Source: Tipula vernalis (lineage: Eukaryota > Arthropoda > Insecta > Diptera > Tipulidae). Taken from it: a stretch of DNA of 64,000 nucleotides. Every line of letters begins with the position of its first letter. The first letter of the stretch is position 1. The stretch covers positions 145,630,091 through 145,694,090 of the forward strand of contig OY282560.1 in the NCBI GenBank assembly GCA_958295665.1, written 5' to 3'. The notes under the pieces are model-generated. The model did no database searches and was not told where the DNA came from. It saw only the letters and a program-made list of their open reading frames with translations. Positions 22,091 to 34,209 of the stretch are shown in pieces. The position numbers and the translations under genes were made by a program.

Positions 22091-23645
22091 CTATTCTATT
22101 TTTGGCTGAGCCGGTAACTTCTCAATTTCAGTCGAGGAACTGTCAGCCACGACTGATGGTGTTCTCGCAATAACCTCAACATCGTCATGTGTAGCAATAG
22201 GAGCATCCTTATCGCTTATCCTCTGTAGTGGTACCACTGTAATATCACTCGGACCGGGAACATCATTACTCATTTCCTTATTCCCCTGTGTACCAATATT
22301 TGAGTTCCTATCTATCTCTTCCACTATTTATAATCAATCCGAAACGCCATTTCATATCCCTTTCCAGATATTCCCGCACTGCTACTCTGTCCCCCAACTG
22401 AAACTCGCTAACTTTTATGAAATCTGAGATACCTTCCCTCCCTTTAGAATCCATTGGTACAATTAAATCCATTCTTGACCTAATTTGACGGTTGAAAATC
22501 ATCATGGATGGAGATTTTCCAGTTGTTGGGTGTACCATCTTCCGATATGTGAGCAAAATGTTACAAATTTCCTTTTGCAAATTGCCTTTGTCGCATTTCA
22601 AAATTTTTAATTTGTTCTTAATTGTCTGTACGTATCGCTCAGCCTGTCCGTTGGTAGCAGGATGATAAGGTGCTCCCATTTTATGAGTCACACCATTTAT
22701 TTTTAAGAAATTCTCGAACTCTGCAGAAGTCAACTGTGTACCTCTATCACTAACTAGTACCATCGGTATACCGAAAGTTGAGAAAATCTCTCTTAAAACT
22801 TCAATCGTTGTTCCTGCTGTAATGTTTCGCAGAACACGAACTTCGGGCCATTTTGAGTATGCATCCACATAAACTAGGAAATACACTCCCCTAAATGGAC
22901 TAACCATCTGACAATCTGTGCAATTCCTCACAATTTCCTCAATGTCACGATCTATGTTTTCCCACCAACAATATCCGCGTGCGAATGATTTCATCCATAT
23001 AACCCCAAAATGTGTGGAGTGTAATTCATCCAGGATTCGTTTTCGCAGTACTGTAGGTATATAAACGCGAATTCCACGCACTAAGCAACCCCCTTGAATA
23101 GTAAATTCTAGTTGGTCAATATTAAATCTGTCATAAGGTTCTACCAAACGCCCATTTTTCCACCCCTGTAATAAATTTTTCAACGTTTTATCTTCCGCTG
23201 TGGCAGCGGCCAACTCTGGTACTGTAACAGGCAAGGTTTCGATCATATTGACCTCCACTATGTCAATTTCTTCCATTTTATTATCTATATCGCCCCCAGG
23301 CAACCGAGACATAGCGTCTGCGTTTCCATGTAATTTCGTATTTCGATAGCATATTTCGTAATTAAATGACTGTAAAAAAATTGCATAATGTTGCATTCGC
23401 ATCGCAGACATCGTTGGTAACCCTTTATGTGGCGGAATTATTTGCAGAAGAGGCTTATTATCTGTTATGAGTGTAAATTTCCTAGAATAGAGGAGTTGGT
23501 AAAGCTTTCGTATTCCGAAAATAATTGCGAAAGCCTCTTTATCTATTTGTGAATATCTCTGCTGCGTCGCATTTAATGTTTTTGAGGCATACTGTATTGG
23601 TCGTTCAGAACCGTCTGGGCATAGGTGACTCAACACTTCCCCCAC
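22091..23645 (-). pseudogene. RNase H and integrase of Ty3/gypsy element
   Basis: The main frame (23645-22308, 445 codons) starts inside RNase H (RPIQYASKTLNATQQRYSQ, FTLITDNKPLL, GNADAMSRLP). It continues with an integrase zinc finger (LHSTHFGV, then CTDCQ) and a catalytic core with SDRGTQLTS (second Asp) and GQAERYVQT (Glu). Between CQMVSP and FRGVYFLVYVDAYSKWPEV about 30 residues that should hold the first catalytic Asp are missing, apparently by an in-frame deletion. The C-terminal tail changes frame near 22320 and ends at 22091 (DVPGPSDITVVPL..). Single-frame length shows low decay compared with other elements here. The K02A2.6-like gypsy group is the best family guess. Confidence 0.92.
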
Positions 23646-24514
23646 TCCGTAATGCGACTATGCGACGCATCAGTTGCCAATATCAAAGGCAGCCTAGGAT
23701 CATAATGCACCAAAAAACCTTCGGACTGAATTTCGTTTTTAACCCGTGTGAAAGCCTCTTCACAGTGGTTGCTCCACTGAAATGGAACCTCCTTTTTGAG
23801 CAAGTCATTAATCGGGTACAATAAGGTACACGAATTTTTAAGGAATCGGCCGTAATAATTAACAAGTCCCACAAATGCACGGATCTGCTCTCGGTTTTGG
23901 GGTCTTGGCATATCTTGAATTGCCTCAATTTTATTTTTCATTTTATGAATGCCTTTATGGTCGATAATATAGCCACAATACTCAATCCTTTCTGAGAGGA
24001 ATTGGCACTTCTCAACGTTAACTCTCATATTGTAACTACTAAATCGCTTAAATACCTCCTCAAGTCGCATGGGGTGTCTATGGTCATCTTGGCCGGTAAT
24101 TTTGATATCGTCCAAGAAAACTGAGACACCCGGAATGTCTTGTAGTATCTGTTCGATATGTCTTTGCCAAATAGCTGGAGCTGAGGCCACCCCATACATC
24201 AACCGTGTAGGTTGGTACAGCCCTTTATGCGTATTTAGGGTTAAAATTTCTCTATCTTCGGCACTAACTTCGAGTTGTAAATAAGCCTTGATCAAATCAA
24301 TTTTTGTGAACTTGTCTCCTCCGTCCATTGAGGCAAACAACTCCTCAATTGTTGGTAAGGGGTGTTTATCAATTTCTAAATTGGGATTGACTGTAATTTT
24401 ATAGTCTCCACAAATACGGATTTTGTGATTTGCTTTCAGCACGGGCACTATCGGCGTAGCCGAACGACTATGGTCAACTTTTATAAGAACGCCCTGGTCA
24501 ACTAAATCTTGCAA
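23630..24514 (-). pseudogene. Reverse transcriptase domain of Ty3/gypsy element
   Basis: A 294-codon frame with clear RT blocks: LVDQGVLIKVDHSRSATPIV, IRICGDYKITVN, KFTKIDLIKAYLQLEV, YGVASAPAIWQRHIEQIL and VSVFLDDIKITG (FLDD as the YxDD box). These are followed by CGYIIDHKGI and VGLVNYYGRFL. It runs into the first RNase H Asp (ILATDASHS) and then changes frame at about 23640 into the next segment. All catalytic Asp residues of the palm are visible, so this is the best preserved RT of the window. Confidence 0.92.
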
Positions 24515-24575
24515 CTACCCCTCGACTATCTCTTTTATAGCGAAAGGAATTGGCCTGGCTTTTAAGAACACTGGT

Positions 24576-25189
24576 TTAAAATCTGATTAATGTCAATTTC
24601 GCTTGAATGTTGGTAATCTGACCCATAGAGTCATGAAACACCCTTGGGTAATTTGCTTTTAATTTTTTTACCGAAGTAGGTATTACTTTATTATGTTTTA
24701 AACCATCTATAATTTGACAAACGTCGTCTGTTTTTATTTGGTTATTTATCAATGAGTTCCAATCGAATTCAAACGCCCTTATCCATTCATGTCTCAACAG
24801 AGGATGTCGCTTCGAATCGTCAATATAAAGTTTCAACTCCCGATACTGCCCCTCTATGCAAATATTACAATTTATATAACTAAACACTTTAATTGTGTTG
24901 TTGCAGTAACTCACCAGTTCAGTATCTGACCTATGGATCTCTGCATTTGAGAAATATTTTGCTTATACTCTGACCCTAACAACGACACCGGAGACCCCGA
25001 ATCTACTTGGAAACTCAACCCAATACCATCAATCCAGGCTTTAATCAAAAACTTAGATCGCAACTCCACCGACTTCTTTTTTTTTATGTTACAAATATCT
25101 AATCTACCCTGGGGGTGCAAATTATAATTACCCTCTACATTTAAATTCTGATCTGAAGGATCTAAAATATTAATTAAATTTGAATTCAA
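24576..25189 (-). pseudogene. Retropepsin-like protease and linker to RT
   Basis: The first frame (25189-24911) contains KAWIDGIGLSFQVDSGSPVSLLG, a retropepsin active site with D-S-G. The following frame (24914-24576) carries YRELKLYIDDSKRHPLLRHEW and AFEFDWNSLI, the usual flap and linker of K02A2.6-like elements. It overlaps gag's end by 4 bases and changes frame near 24911. Loss of phase may be decay, since several breaks occur. Confidence 0.85.
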
Positions 25190-26035
25190 TTTGTCTTGCT
25201 TATATTTTCAACATTAGTATCTAAATTTATATTAAAATTCATACCAGAAGTGCCTCCGTAGTTATTGTCCCCATCATTATGTGTTGCCTTGTCCAAATCG
25301 GTAGTTTTTTCATTTTTATCTGTAAAATTACAGATTTCGTCTATTTCGATATCGTCATCATCCTTTTCCACCACTAAATTTGTTTTTCCTTTTTGTTTTG
25401 TCCTCGTTTTAAAACAAACCTTTTTTATGTGTCCAATTTTATTGCAAAAATTGCATTTTGAATTGATAGATAGACATTTATTCGCGTAATGTGCTTCATC
25501 ACCACATCTAAAACACCTCTGATTATTTGGGTTGAATGTAATCCGTGACACTTCATTACTCTTTTCTGAGAAATTATTTTTCCTATTTATCATGTGCACT
25601 GTCCCCGTTGATGTCATTGCTCGTTGTATTTCTGCCCCTCCAAGGGCAGATAACTCCATAGCTTTTGCCTTCGACAATGCTGAATCTAATGTTAACTTTT
25701 CCTCTTCCAATAATCGGTTCTGAATTCTGCCACTGCGCAATCCAAAAACTAGTTGATTACGTAACGCCATATTTAGGTAATCTCCAAAATTACAATTTAT
25801 TGATAATTTACGTAATGCTACCATGTATTCGTTGACAGTTTCGCCTTCCTTCTGCTTTCGTAAGTAAAACCGGTAATTTTCCACTATTTCCAATGGAGCT
25901 GGATTATAATAATCACTCATTAATTTTGTGATATCTTCATATTTCTTTTCGGTAGGTTTGGCGGCAATTTTGTCACACAAAATATCGTATGATTCTTGCC
26001 CCATGTATTGTAGAAGTGTATTATTCTGTTTGTGT
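25186..26035 (-). pseudogene. gag of Ty3/gypsy element, 5'-truncated
   Basis: Coding sequence can be traced from NNTLLQYMGQESYD near 26035 through a capsid-like region (YNPAPLEIVENYRFYLRKQ, VNEYMVALRKLSINCNFG). Two intact CCHC knuckles follow (CFRCGDEAHYANKC and CNFCNKIGHIKKVC), then a basic KTRTKQKGK stretch and an acidic tail. The first Met in the open frame is not a true start, because homologous sequence continues upstream. The N-terminal part and 5' LTR are missing; MITE family A copies begin about 100 bp further on. Confidence 0.88.
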
Positions 26036-26139
26036 CAAAAATTATCTTGGCAAAAGACCGTGATAATTTGGGTGTATGCGGTTTTTTCAAATAAATGTCA
26101 AAAATGTGTACTAAAAAATATTTATCACAGGTTTCGGTC

Positions 26140-26398
26140 ACAGTCTAAATCTACCTTATCATTTATTTAGCTAATATTTAAACCAATTGCTGTATCATCT
26201 AGCGGAAATCCATATGAATAGTGTAGCTTACTACGAAAATAACTTATTCAGCGTTTTTTTCATGATTCTTTTTCATTTGGACATCGAGAATCGCTTATTG
26301 GCATTGTGTGAAATGTTATAAATGAAAAAGACTTGATGAACACAAAATGGAAACTTTTTTTTCATTAGGTTTTTCCATAAAACGAGAAATGATCCCCT
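26140..26398. mobile_element. MITE family A, partial copy (right half)
   Basis: Matches the right half of the 19969-20521 element (CTAAATCTAC..TTATC, TAGCTAATATTTAAACCAATTGC, ATCTAGCGGAAATC, GAGAAATGATCCCCT) in the same orientation. The left half is missing. Confidence 0.85.
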
Positions 26399-26399
26399 G

Positions 26400-26925
26400 A
26401 TATCCAAATGAAAAAGAATCGTGAAAAAAACGCTGAATGCAGTAAGCTACACTGTGGAAAGAAATTTTATCGAGTTTCATATAGATTTCCGCTAGATGAT
26501 ACAGCAAATGGTTTAAATATTAGCTAAATAAATGATAAAGTAGATTTAGTTAATACATTTTCGTCATTGCCTGTCAAAATATAAAATAAATTATAAAAAT
26601 GACCAAATTATTTTTAAAACTTTACTAAATAAATTATTTGGAGGCTTTCTTAAATAAACGGAATAGTTTTTAATAGATATTTATTTATTAGTTAAGTTTA
26701 AAGTGAATCATATTGCAGTTTTAATGCACATTTAATGCTACAAATGCAAATTTAGTTTTTATAGAATTTTATTTTCATATTTATGATGTTCTCACCGCCA
26801 AAATGGTCGGTGAGAAAAATTTATTCATATGAAACGACTTCTCAAGGAACATGAATCCGAAATTTGCATTTCTCACTGAAAATACTTTTGATTATACTTT
26901 TCACGGAACGAGAATTTACTCCCTG
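26400..26925. mobile_element. MITE family A, inverted near-complete copy
   Basis: In inverse orientation it runs from the outer part of the right half (ATCCAAATGAAAAAGAATCGTG) to the left end (TTCACGGAACGAGAATTTACTCCCT). It lacks only about 120 bp at one end. With the adjacent partial copy it forms a long imperfect inverted repeat around 26399. Confidence 0.85.
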
Positions 26926-29900
26926 CACTATATATTGCACTACATAATCCGAAACAAAGATTTGTGATATATGCGGCAAGATATTCTCATCCTTATTCAT
27001 TTTGACAAGATCGCACTATTCATCACAAGCAAGGCTTTTGGATGTGATTTTTTAAATAAGCATAATACAGGGCTACCTAAAGTTCACATAAAGAGCTGCT
27101 CCACCACGGGATCGTTAAAATTAATTCTGACACGTCACTTAATAAATATTACCATTATCATTTAAGCTCGACTAAGTTAGGCGTAGTTAAGCGATTCCAT
27201 AATTTTATTTTATTAGGTACACTCAATAACAACGAGCCTCTTTGGTGAATCATATTATACTATTGAACATATTAACTTTTATTTCAAGCACAAGAACTGG
27301 TTTGACTGAACCAGCAAACAGTTTAACCATCGCCCTGCCATTGTATACTCGAATAGAGCACAGCTTCTGGCTGAGCAAGACGGCTAGAGTGAGCAATCCC
27401 ATTTTGCTCAGGCCACTGTAATATACAATATAAAAGAGGACAACACCAAACGCACCTATTGCCATATGCTTTCGGTCTCCCTACTGCGCGTGGTACAACA
27501 CCCACGGCCAATCGCAAGTCACATTAACGTGTTCCTTATCATTTAGTTTCATTATCCACCTACCATTTAGCTTCATCACACCACTCCTTTGCCATTAAGT
27601 TTGAGCCTGAATGCTCTTAATTAATTTGTCTTTGGAAATTTTCTGGTGAGCAACAGCCAACGTGTAATGCCCAGCTGCACCGCTCCTCAGGACCAACTGT
27701 AATAATAGTATGTTCCAATCGTCAAAATCCGTCCAATGGTATTTGGCAAACAGAATGTCGTCCAAAATAATTTAAAAATGTTGCTCAATTCTATTTGAAA
27801 AACATGAGAATTCTATTTAACTAACGTTTAGTATGTGTGATTTTATTTATCACCTCCTTTTAAATTCTGTTGGCCCCTCTGGTTGATTTCACCATTGCGT
27901 TAACTTATTTCAAAGTTATACCGCCTCTATTTTGGAGGCCCCTTTATTAGATAAATTTGTGTTGGATTTTGTGTTGCGTCCCATCTGTCTATCGTAAACT
28001 TTTTCAGACTATTTTGGCACTGATTAAGTTTTCTTATAAAATCTTTACTTATGATATGTATGTATTATGTTGCAACGTTTGGTTTTGGACGATTACAACC
28101 AAAACTCACTGGGATAGATAGATTGTATAGATTGCCTCATATTAACAGTCAAAATTATTAATTAAAACTCAAAACCATCATCATTCATTCGTGTATACTA
28201 TACATAGAAAAAAAAATTCCTTCTTGCACAGTCATTCCACATTTTGTGCTAAATCATAAATTACAAGATATACCTAGGTATACATTTTATATGTAACGTA
28301 TAATTCAAATAGCCCATTTTACCTAAATTCGTAAGACAAAAAAGAAACGTAAACCTAAATGTAAATTGAAAATAATTTTTGGGAGATAAATGGTTTTGCC
28401 TTATACAGACGCCCATACCAACCCCACAAGAGAGATCATACATCCAAAAAAAAAAAAAAAAAAGACGATTTTCACGTGTTTTTACACCGATTTCTGAGAA
28501 AAATATGTTGGTTTGTTTGTGCCTCCCATCTACTGTCTGCTATATCTAAGTTTATTCATCTCGATTCTCGATAAAAACACAATACAACATACATCTCTGA
28601 AACTCGGGAGAATTTTGGGTATTGCGCATGAACCATGTACGAAGGCAATCAAACCTCCCCTCCCCCAAACTCCGTGCAGGGTTTGAGTAGTGTCTGATAT
28701 CTAGAAATTATGATTTGTAATTTAGTGCATACAAAACAGTAAATTTAATGTAATTGTATTAATTCAAAAAAGATAGATAAGGATTGCCTGTACTACATAA
28801 CTATGGATATGTAGGACGTTTATTATGTTGTGTTGTTGTAGCTCGTACATTTTATTTCTCTTCTAATTACATTAAATTAATAAAGTTTTAAAATATGTAT
28901 TTACAATCGCATATATAGGCAAAGTACATAGACGGAAGCAACATACACATACGTAGAATTGTACATGTTTTGTGTGGACTGTTGGTTAAATTGTTAAATT
29001 GAATGTAACATGATGTATCTAAGTACATATACTCGTACCCATATGGTAATTTGCTAGAGTTTCCTTTTTTTCCATATTATTTACATATGTATGTATGTGT
29101 AATTTAAAATGAATGAATGAATAATAATAGAAGCATAAAATACATCCATTTGTATTAATGATTTTATCTCGGTGAATAGATTGAACGCGCGAGGCATGTG
29201 AGTTTGAGGGAGCGTATATTCCACATTTTATTACTTTAGTTCATTTAACATTATGTATGCAGATGATGAATATGTAGGATGCATATTTAATTATGCAACT
29301 CAATTTTGTAACCAATTTACATTTGGCTACGAGGATATTTTTATAAAAATGAAAAAAATTTAACCAAATATTAATATGTCATAAAATGTATATCGCATAT
29401 GACATTTTCGGTTTATGACTTCTCACAAATATACGGGTTTTTTTCGCGAACGTACATATATTTGCCGGATGGATTTATGATATGAATGATTTGTTTGAAA
29501 ATGTTTATGTTATTATTTTTATAAAATATTAGATAGCTAAATAATTAAAAAAAAAATTATATTCCGTCCATTCTTGACATCTTGTGTAAGGGGGTGGTAG
29601 CTAGTAAAGCTCGAGATCTAGAATATAAGTCATATAAATTAATGTTAATTACACAAACACACGGTGGAAAGAGAGAAAAGGGGAGAGATTTATTATAACC
29701 ATAAATGAGCATCAATGCGAATGTTTACAAAGAATGAATTCTACATACTCGTACATACATCCTTGATTTATTACATAATCAGAATTTGTTTATTTTTTAT
29801 TATTATCTCCTAATTTATTGTTGTTTCATATTCAGGACGCCAAAATTTTTTTTGTAATTTTTTAGTGTTGTTGCGATACACCCGTAAAGATAATTTATTT

Positions 29901-30450
29901 AATCAAATGAAAGGCGATGCTTTACAGGAATACAGCTAGCTAATGTTAAATAAATATTTAAATAGGGCAAATGGTAAATTATGTTAACAAACAAAATGTG
30001 AACGGTGTTACGACGATAAAGATCAATTGCGGGCAAATGGGAATGATAAATTTGAGAAATATCATTAAGGTCACACATTTGTTAGTAGCTGTCGACTAAT
30101 TTTTACAGATTCACTGTTGCCTAAAATTTGTAATTAGTGTAGCCACACCGAAAATTCACCTTTGTCACAATTTTAAACAAAAATTTGTGAGCATCGCATA
30201 AGCTCGCGGGGGAAGTGAAACGTCTTTAATCGTAGATGTTATTATTTGATTTTTTATGTCAAATTTGAAATTTAGAAAACAATTACTATGTATATTTATA
30301 ATAATATTTTTTCAAAAAAGGAAATGCACCAAGCGAAAAAAATGAAAAAATTGATAATTGGCCAAATCCCAGAACTGTATCCAGATAACTCGTAAAAACT
30401 GCATCTATATAGTTTCTCCATGTTTTGTGGTTGCTTCTGTACCTTTTTAA
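26926..30450. other. Unassigned region with a GC-richer island
   Basis: 27300-27720 is less AT-rich than its surroundings and contains CAATATAAAAGAGGACAACACC, a TATA box-like string at 27429-27436. It could be a solo LTR or promoter fragment, but I found no partner copy. The rest (27740-30450) is AT-rich with (ACATATGTATG) words and an A tract at about 28446-28463. No gene is recognised. Confidence 0.45.
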
Positions 30451-31021
30451 AGTTAGCCGAAAGATATAAAATGTCGGTAATGCAGATAGTGTCTTGGCTA
30501 TATCAGCCGAAAGTTACCACCCGACATAGTTCAGCCGAAAATATTTTAAACAACCTAAAAACTGGTATTTCATTGAACTGATTTTACGGCTGAATAAAGG
30601 CTCATTTTGGTTTGTCACTGTTTACCATAGGAATTATACTTTTAAGTTTTATCAGAAAAGCCAAATATAAAATGTAAAAAAGTGTAATGTCTGAAAAGAA
30701 TTTCAATTAGTGTGCCTTACCAACAATTATCCCTAGAAAAATTATTAGGGCAAGTTTCATGTGGGGAGCTCGGGAAAATTCGTTTGTATGAAAAGCCCAT
30801 ATAAAATTACAAAATTAGTATAAATTCAAACTTTAAAGTGTTATGTCTGGAAAGTACTTCATTTAGTGTGCCTAGACAGAGTTAAAGAGACAGAATTAAA
30901 AATTAAACCTAGATAAATAATATTTTCTGAAATCACTAATAAACAACTCGATGACTAACTCATTTAAAGCACAGATTCTCAAGCTTCCCCATTTTCCAGA
31001 TATATAGTAATCAAAAGAAAA
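30451..31021 (+). repeat. Bracketing repeat R, copy 1 (571 bp)
   Basis: Starts AGTTAGCCGAAAGATATAAAATG and ends CATTTTCCAGATATATAGTAATCAAAAGAAAAT. It contains three AGCCGAAA words near its left end and two related units around AGTGTTATGTCTGGAAAGTA..TTCA..TTAGTGTGCC. A second copy in the same orientation lies at 34210-34911. The two bracket a decayed gypsy element, but they are not its LTRs: that element's own polypurine tract and TGTGGC LTR start lie at 31166-31144, inside the bracket. Confidence 0.85.
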
Positions 31022-31166
31022 TGGCAAACCATTTTGTTACGGAATCTTTGAGTACTGTAATGAGTGGAAATTGGAAATGAATTTTTAATAGAAAGTAGGG
31101 AACTGTGGAAGGAAATACAAATGTATAAAATATTAGATTTATTGACTGCCACATAACTCCCCTCGC
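31022..31166 (-). repeat. Polypurine tract and truncated 3' LTR of the 31-34 kb gypsy element
   Basis: In element orientation GCGAGGGGAGTTA (31166-31154) is followed by TGTGGCAGTCAATAAATC from 31153. This fits a polypurine tract and LTR start. The LTR is cut off after about 130 bp where repeat R begins. Confidence 0.65.
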
Positions 31167-32223
31167 AGTAATTGTCTCGCACGGAAAAAAGTATATGTTT
31201 CGTTTAATCGCGAACTGTTTCTCGGTTGATGGCTTTATTGCGTCCGTAAGGTAGGCAGGTTTTAGTCTGTCAATGGAAATCGACGTAGAGTTTCCTTTCT
31301 GCTCGATAATAAAGTATTTCCGGAGCTTTTTGATCACTCGATAAGGGCCTTCATATGGTGGTGTCAAGCCAGTCTTGACTTTATCCACACGAACGAAAAC
31401 TTGGTCGCAGTCCGTCAAGTCTTTTGGGGATAAAAATGTTGTTTTGAAGGCTGCTTCGGGTATCCTTGGGTACGATGTTACGCATCGACTGCTGTAGTCT
31501 ACCGACCAGTGAAGAATGGTCTGTCGATGTCGTATTTTCAGAGTGCAGTAAAAGTTCTCCAGGGACCTTGAGTTATTGTCCGTAGACAAGGTCGGCTGAA
31601 GTGCAATGTTCTAATGCCAAGGAGGATGAATGGGAGTTCGTCACTCCAATTTACTGTGTTCGATCGAGCATATAATGAGGCTTTTAAATGGCGGTGGTAT
31701 CGTTCCACCATACAATTGGCCTGTGGATGATACGTCGTCGTCCGTATTCTGTGAGCACCTAAAAGTTTAGTTAGTTCCTGAAACAGATTTCTCTCGAACT
31801 GACTGCCTTGATCAGTCGTAATCTCAAGTGGGACTCCAAATCTTGAGACGTATTGGCTTACGAATGCACGTACTAGGGTAGTCGTCCTCATGTCAATTAA
31901 AGGAATGGCTTCTGGCCAACGCATGAATCGGTCAACTATCGTCAGAATATAGTTGTAACGGTCAGATGGTGGTAATGGTCCTACAAGATCCAAGTGGATA
32001 TGCTCGAACCTACCAGAAGGAATCGCAAAGTGACCATATTCCGAACGTGTATGACGACCATCTTTCGATCTCTGACAAGCAACACTAGACTTGGACCAAT
32101 ATCCAATGTCAATGTTTCGCGTTGCTCGAGTTCCCGAATGTGAAAGACCATGTAGCTTTGAAAAAATAGATTGTCGTAAATCGCTAGGAACGTATGGTCG
32201 ATTGTTTCCCAAAGAAGTTTCAC
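31145..32223 (-). pseudogene. Integrase of degenerate Ty3/gypsy element
   Basis: The frame contains a shortened zinc-finger region (SKLHGLSHSGTRATRNIDIG, then ACQRSKDGRHTRSEYGHF). HLDLVGPLPPSDRY (first Asp), TTDQGSQFERNLF (second Asp) and MVERYHRHLKASL (Glu) are all present. About 15-20 residues between HSGTRATR and CQRSK seem to be missing. After a frame change near 31580 a C-terminal part follows with GPYRVIKKLRKYFII and ISIDRLKPAYL. The end passes through the polypurine tract into LTR sequence. Confidence 0.88.
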
Positions 32224-33386
32224 ACCAAATCGACAGGCCGGAACTAGGATCTCGTATATGTTCGAGCTTTCGCTTTGAACTAATGATATTTGATGTCGAA
32301 TTGATGAGAGTTTTGAGCTAGCTCGTCATCCGACTCTTGCAAAGAAACAAGTTTTTCCATATCAAGTGCTGTATGAGCTATAGCGGAGGCCTGATGTTTA
32401 TCAGATCGAGACAAATCATCTGCTACAACATTGCTATCACCCTTGATGTAACGGATATCAGTGCTGAACTGCGTAATGTAATCGAGCTGACGGCTCTGAC
32501 GTAGATTACGTTAATGGTTTGTGATCGGTTAGAATGTAAAAGATTCTGCCTTCGACGAGGTATCGGAAATGTTTAATGCCACTGTAAATTGCGAGAAGTT
32601 CTCGGTCAAAAGTAGAATACTTCTGCTCAGGAATGGTTAGTTTTCTGGAATAGAATCCGACAGGATGTCAACGTCTATTAATAAGCTGCTCCAATACACC
32701 ACCTATTGCTATACCCGACGCGTCAGTCGTAACTCTAATCGAAGCATTGTCGTAAGGATGCGCGAGGAGTGCGGCCTGAGCAAGGGCATCTTTTGTTCTT
32801 ACAAAAGCTGCCTTTCACTCAGACGTTAATTTGATTTGTGATTTTTTACTAACTTTATTAAAAGAGCGAAATTGTTTGTGTATTTGAGCTAAATGTTCGG
32901 CCAAATTAGGAGGAGGAAAAAATAATGGTAATAATTTACCGTGCCCACGAATCTTTGAATTTGTCTAATAGACGTTAGTTCGTGAAAGTTTTGGATAGCT
33001 GTGGTTCGATCCTTAGAATGGTACTCCGAATTCGTATTTTGATGGTTTTATCGTTAAACCGTAATCTGCGCTGCGTTTCTCAGACCGTAAGGCATTCTCA
33101 TGAACTCAAAAAGACCGAAAGGAACTGTAATAGCAGTCTTATATATATCTTCAGCAGCGACAGGTATTTGATGGTAAGCGCGAACTAGATCGATCTTTGA
33201 GAACATCTTGCACTCTTGAAGGTACATGGAAAGTTGTGAATATGCGGAAGATGATACCTATCCGCTATCGTTGCCGAATTTAATCATCTGTAATTTCCGC
33301 AGGGCCGCCAACCACTATCGCGTTTAGGCACCAAGTGTAAGGGAGAGGCGAACTGGATGAACTCGGCCTACATACCATAAGTTGCA
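32224..33386 (-). pseudogene. Reverse transcriptase/RNase H remnant lacking the YxDD box
   Basis: Several frames together give RT pieces: [38 protein letters not shown], then [11 protein letters not shown] and ELTSIRQIQRFVGTVNYY. Next come RNase H pieces: VTTDASGIAIGGVLEQL, FYSRKLTIPEQKYSTFDREL, YILTDHKPLT and GDSNVVADDLSRSD. The sequence jumps from [10 protein letters not shown] to the thumb-side LTIKPSKY, so the palm segment with YVDD is deleted. Numerous stops and shifts. Confidence 0.82.
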
Positions 33387-34208
33387 TCATATGGTGAATC
33401 TCTCTTCAGAGTTCAGGCGTCTCGGATGGCAAAAAGGTAATTCCCCTTGTGTTACTATTCGGTGCACGACAGAATTTTTCACCGGGAGATCGTATCGAGG
33501 CTCTTGTGACAGACTTCGGTACTGGTGAAATATTCTGGGCGATACAATTTCTTCAATGGGAATACCTACATCCATTGCGCTTACCGTAAGCGAATAATTT
33601 GTATCCAAAAGGGACCTATTCTTTAAGTCGACCACCAAACCGAATTTGACCAGGAAATCAGCTCCAATAATCGGTCTGGTAACTGATCCGACGACAAATG
33701 CATGGCGAAAGTTGCGACGTAACCCTAAATCTATGCATAATAACCGTGTACCATAGGTGTTTATAGGTGTTCCATTAGCGGCGACTAACAGTTTATCTGT
33801 ATCGCTAAGAGCATCTGGAAAATATTTAAAAGGAACAACTGAGACTTCGGCACCAGTATCTATTAGGAAACTTAACTTTGTGGCGGGGCACGTATTAACT
33901 AGGCGACGATTTTGCTGCATCCCACCAGCCGTCGCGAGCACGGTAGGATTCTCTAGTTTTCCGACTTTGAAGGCGAAGGAGAATTAGATCGTTTAAACGA
34001 ACACGGTTCTCGACATTTCCTAGCTCTTATGCCAAATTGTTATGAAACCAGCAGTAAGAATTAGATCGACTAGGTGATCGTTCTCTAGAGATTGGCCGAT
34101 TCCGTGAGGAATTGCAAGACCGGCTTCTACCACGTGATCGATTATTACTACGGCTGAATTGCGCGCGTAGTTAGTTTATTGATCGTTGTAGACTCTCCAA
34201 TGTTATCT
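33387..34208 (-). pseudogene. gag C-terminus and protease of degenerate gypsy element
   Basis: From 34208 down a Ser/Arg-rich segment (SRSRNSSRNRPISRERSPSR) leads to CWFHNNLA and, one frame over, ARKCREPCSF. This Cys/His cluster is typical of the gag end in this insect gypsy group. The protease frame 33941-33387 has NTCPATKLSFLIDTGAEVSVV, an intact D-T-G-A active site, followed by TRPIIGADFLVKFGLVVDL. The gag N-terminus is missing because repeat R begins at 34210. Confidence 0.85.
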
Positions 34209-34209
34209 C

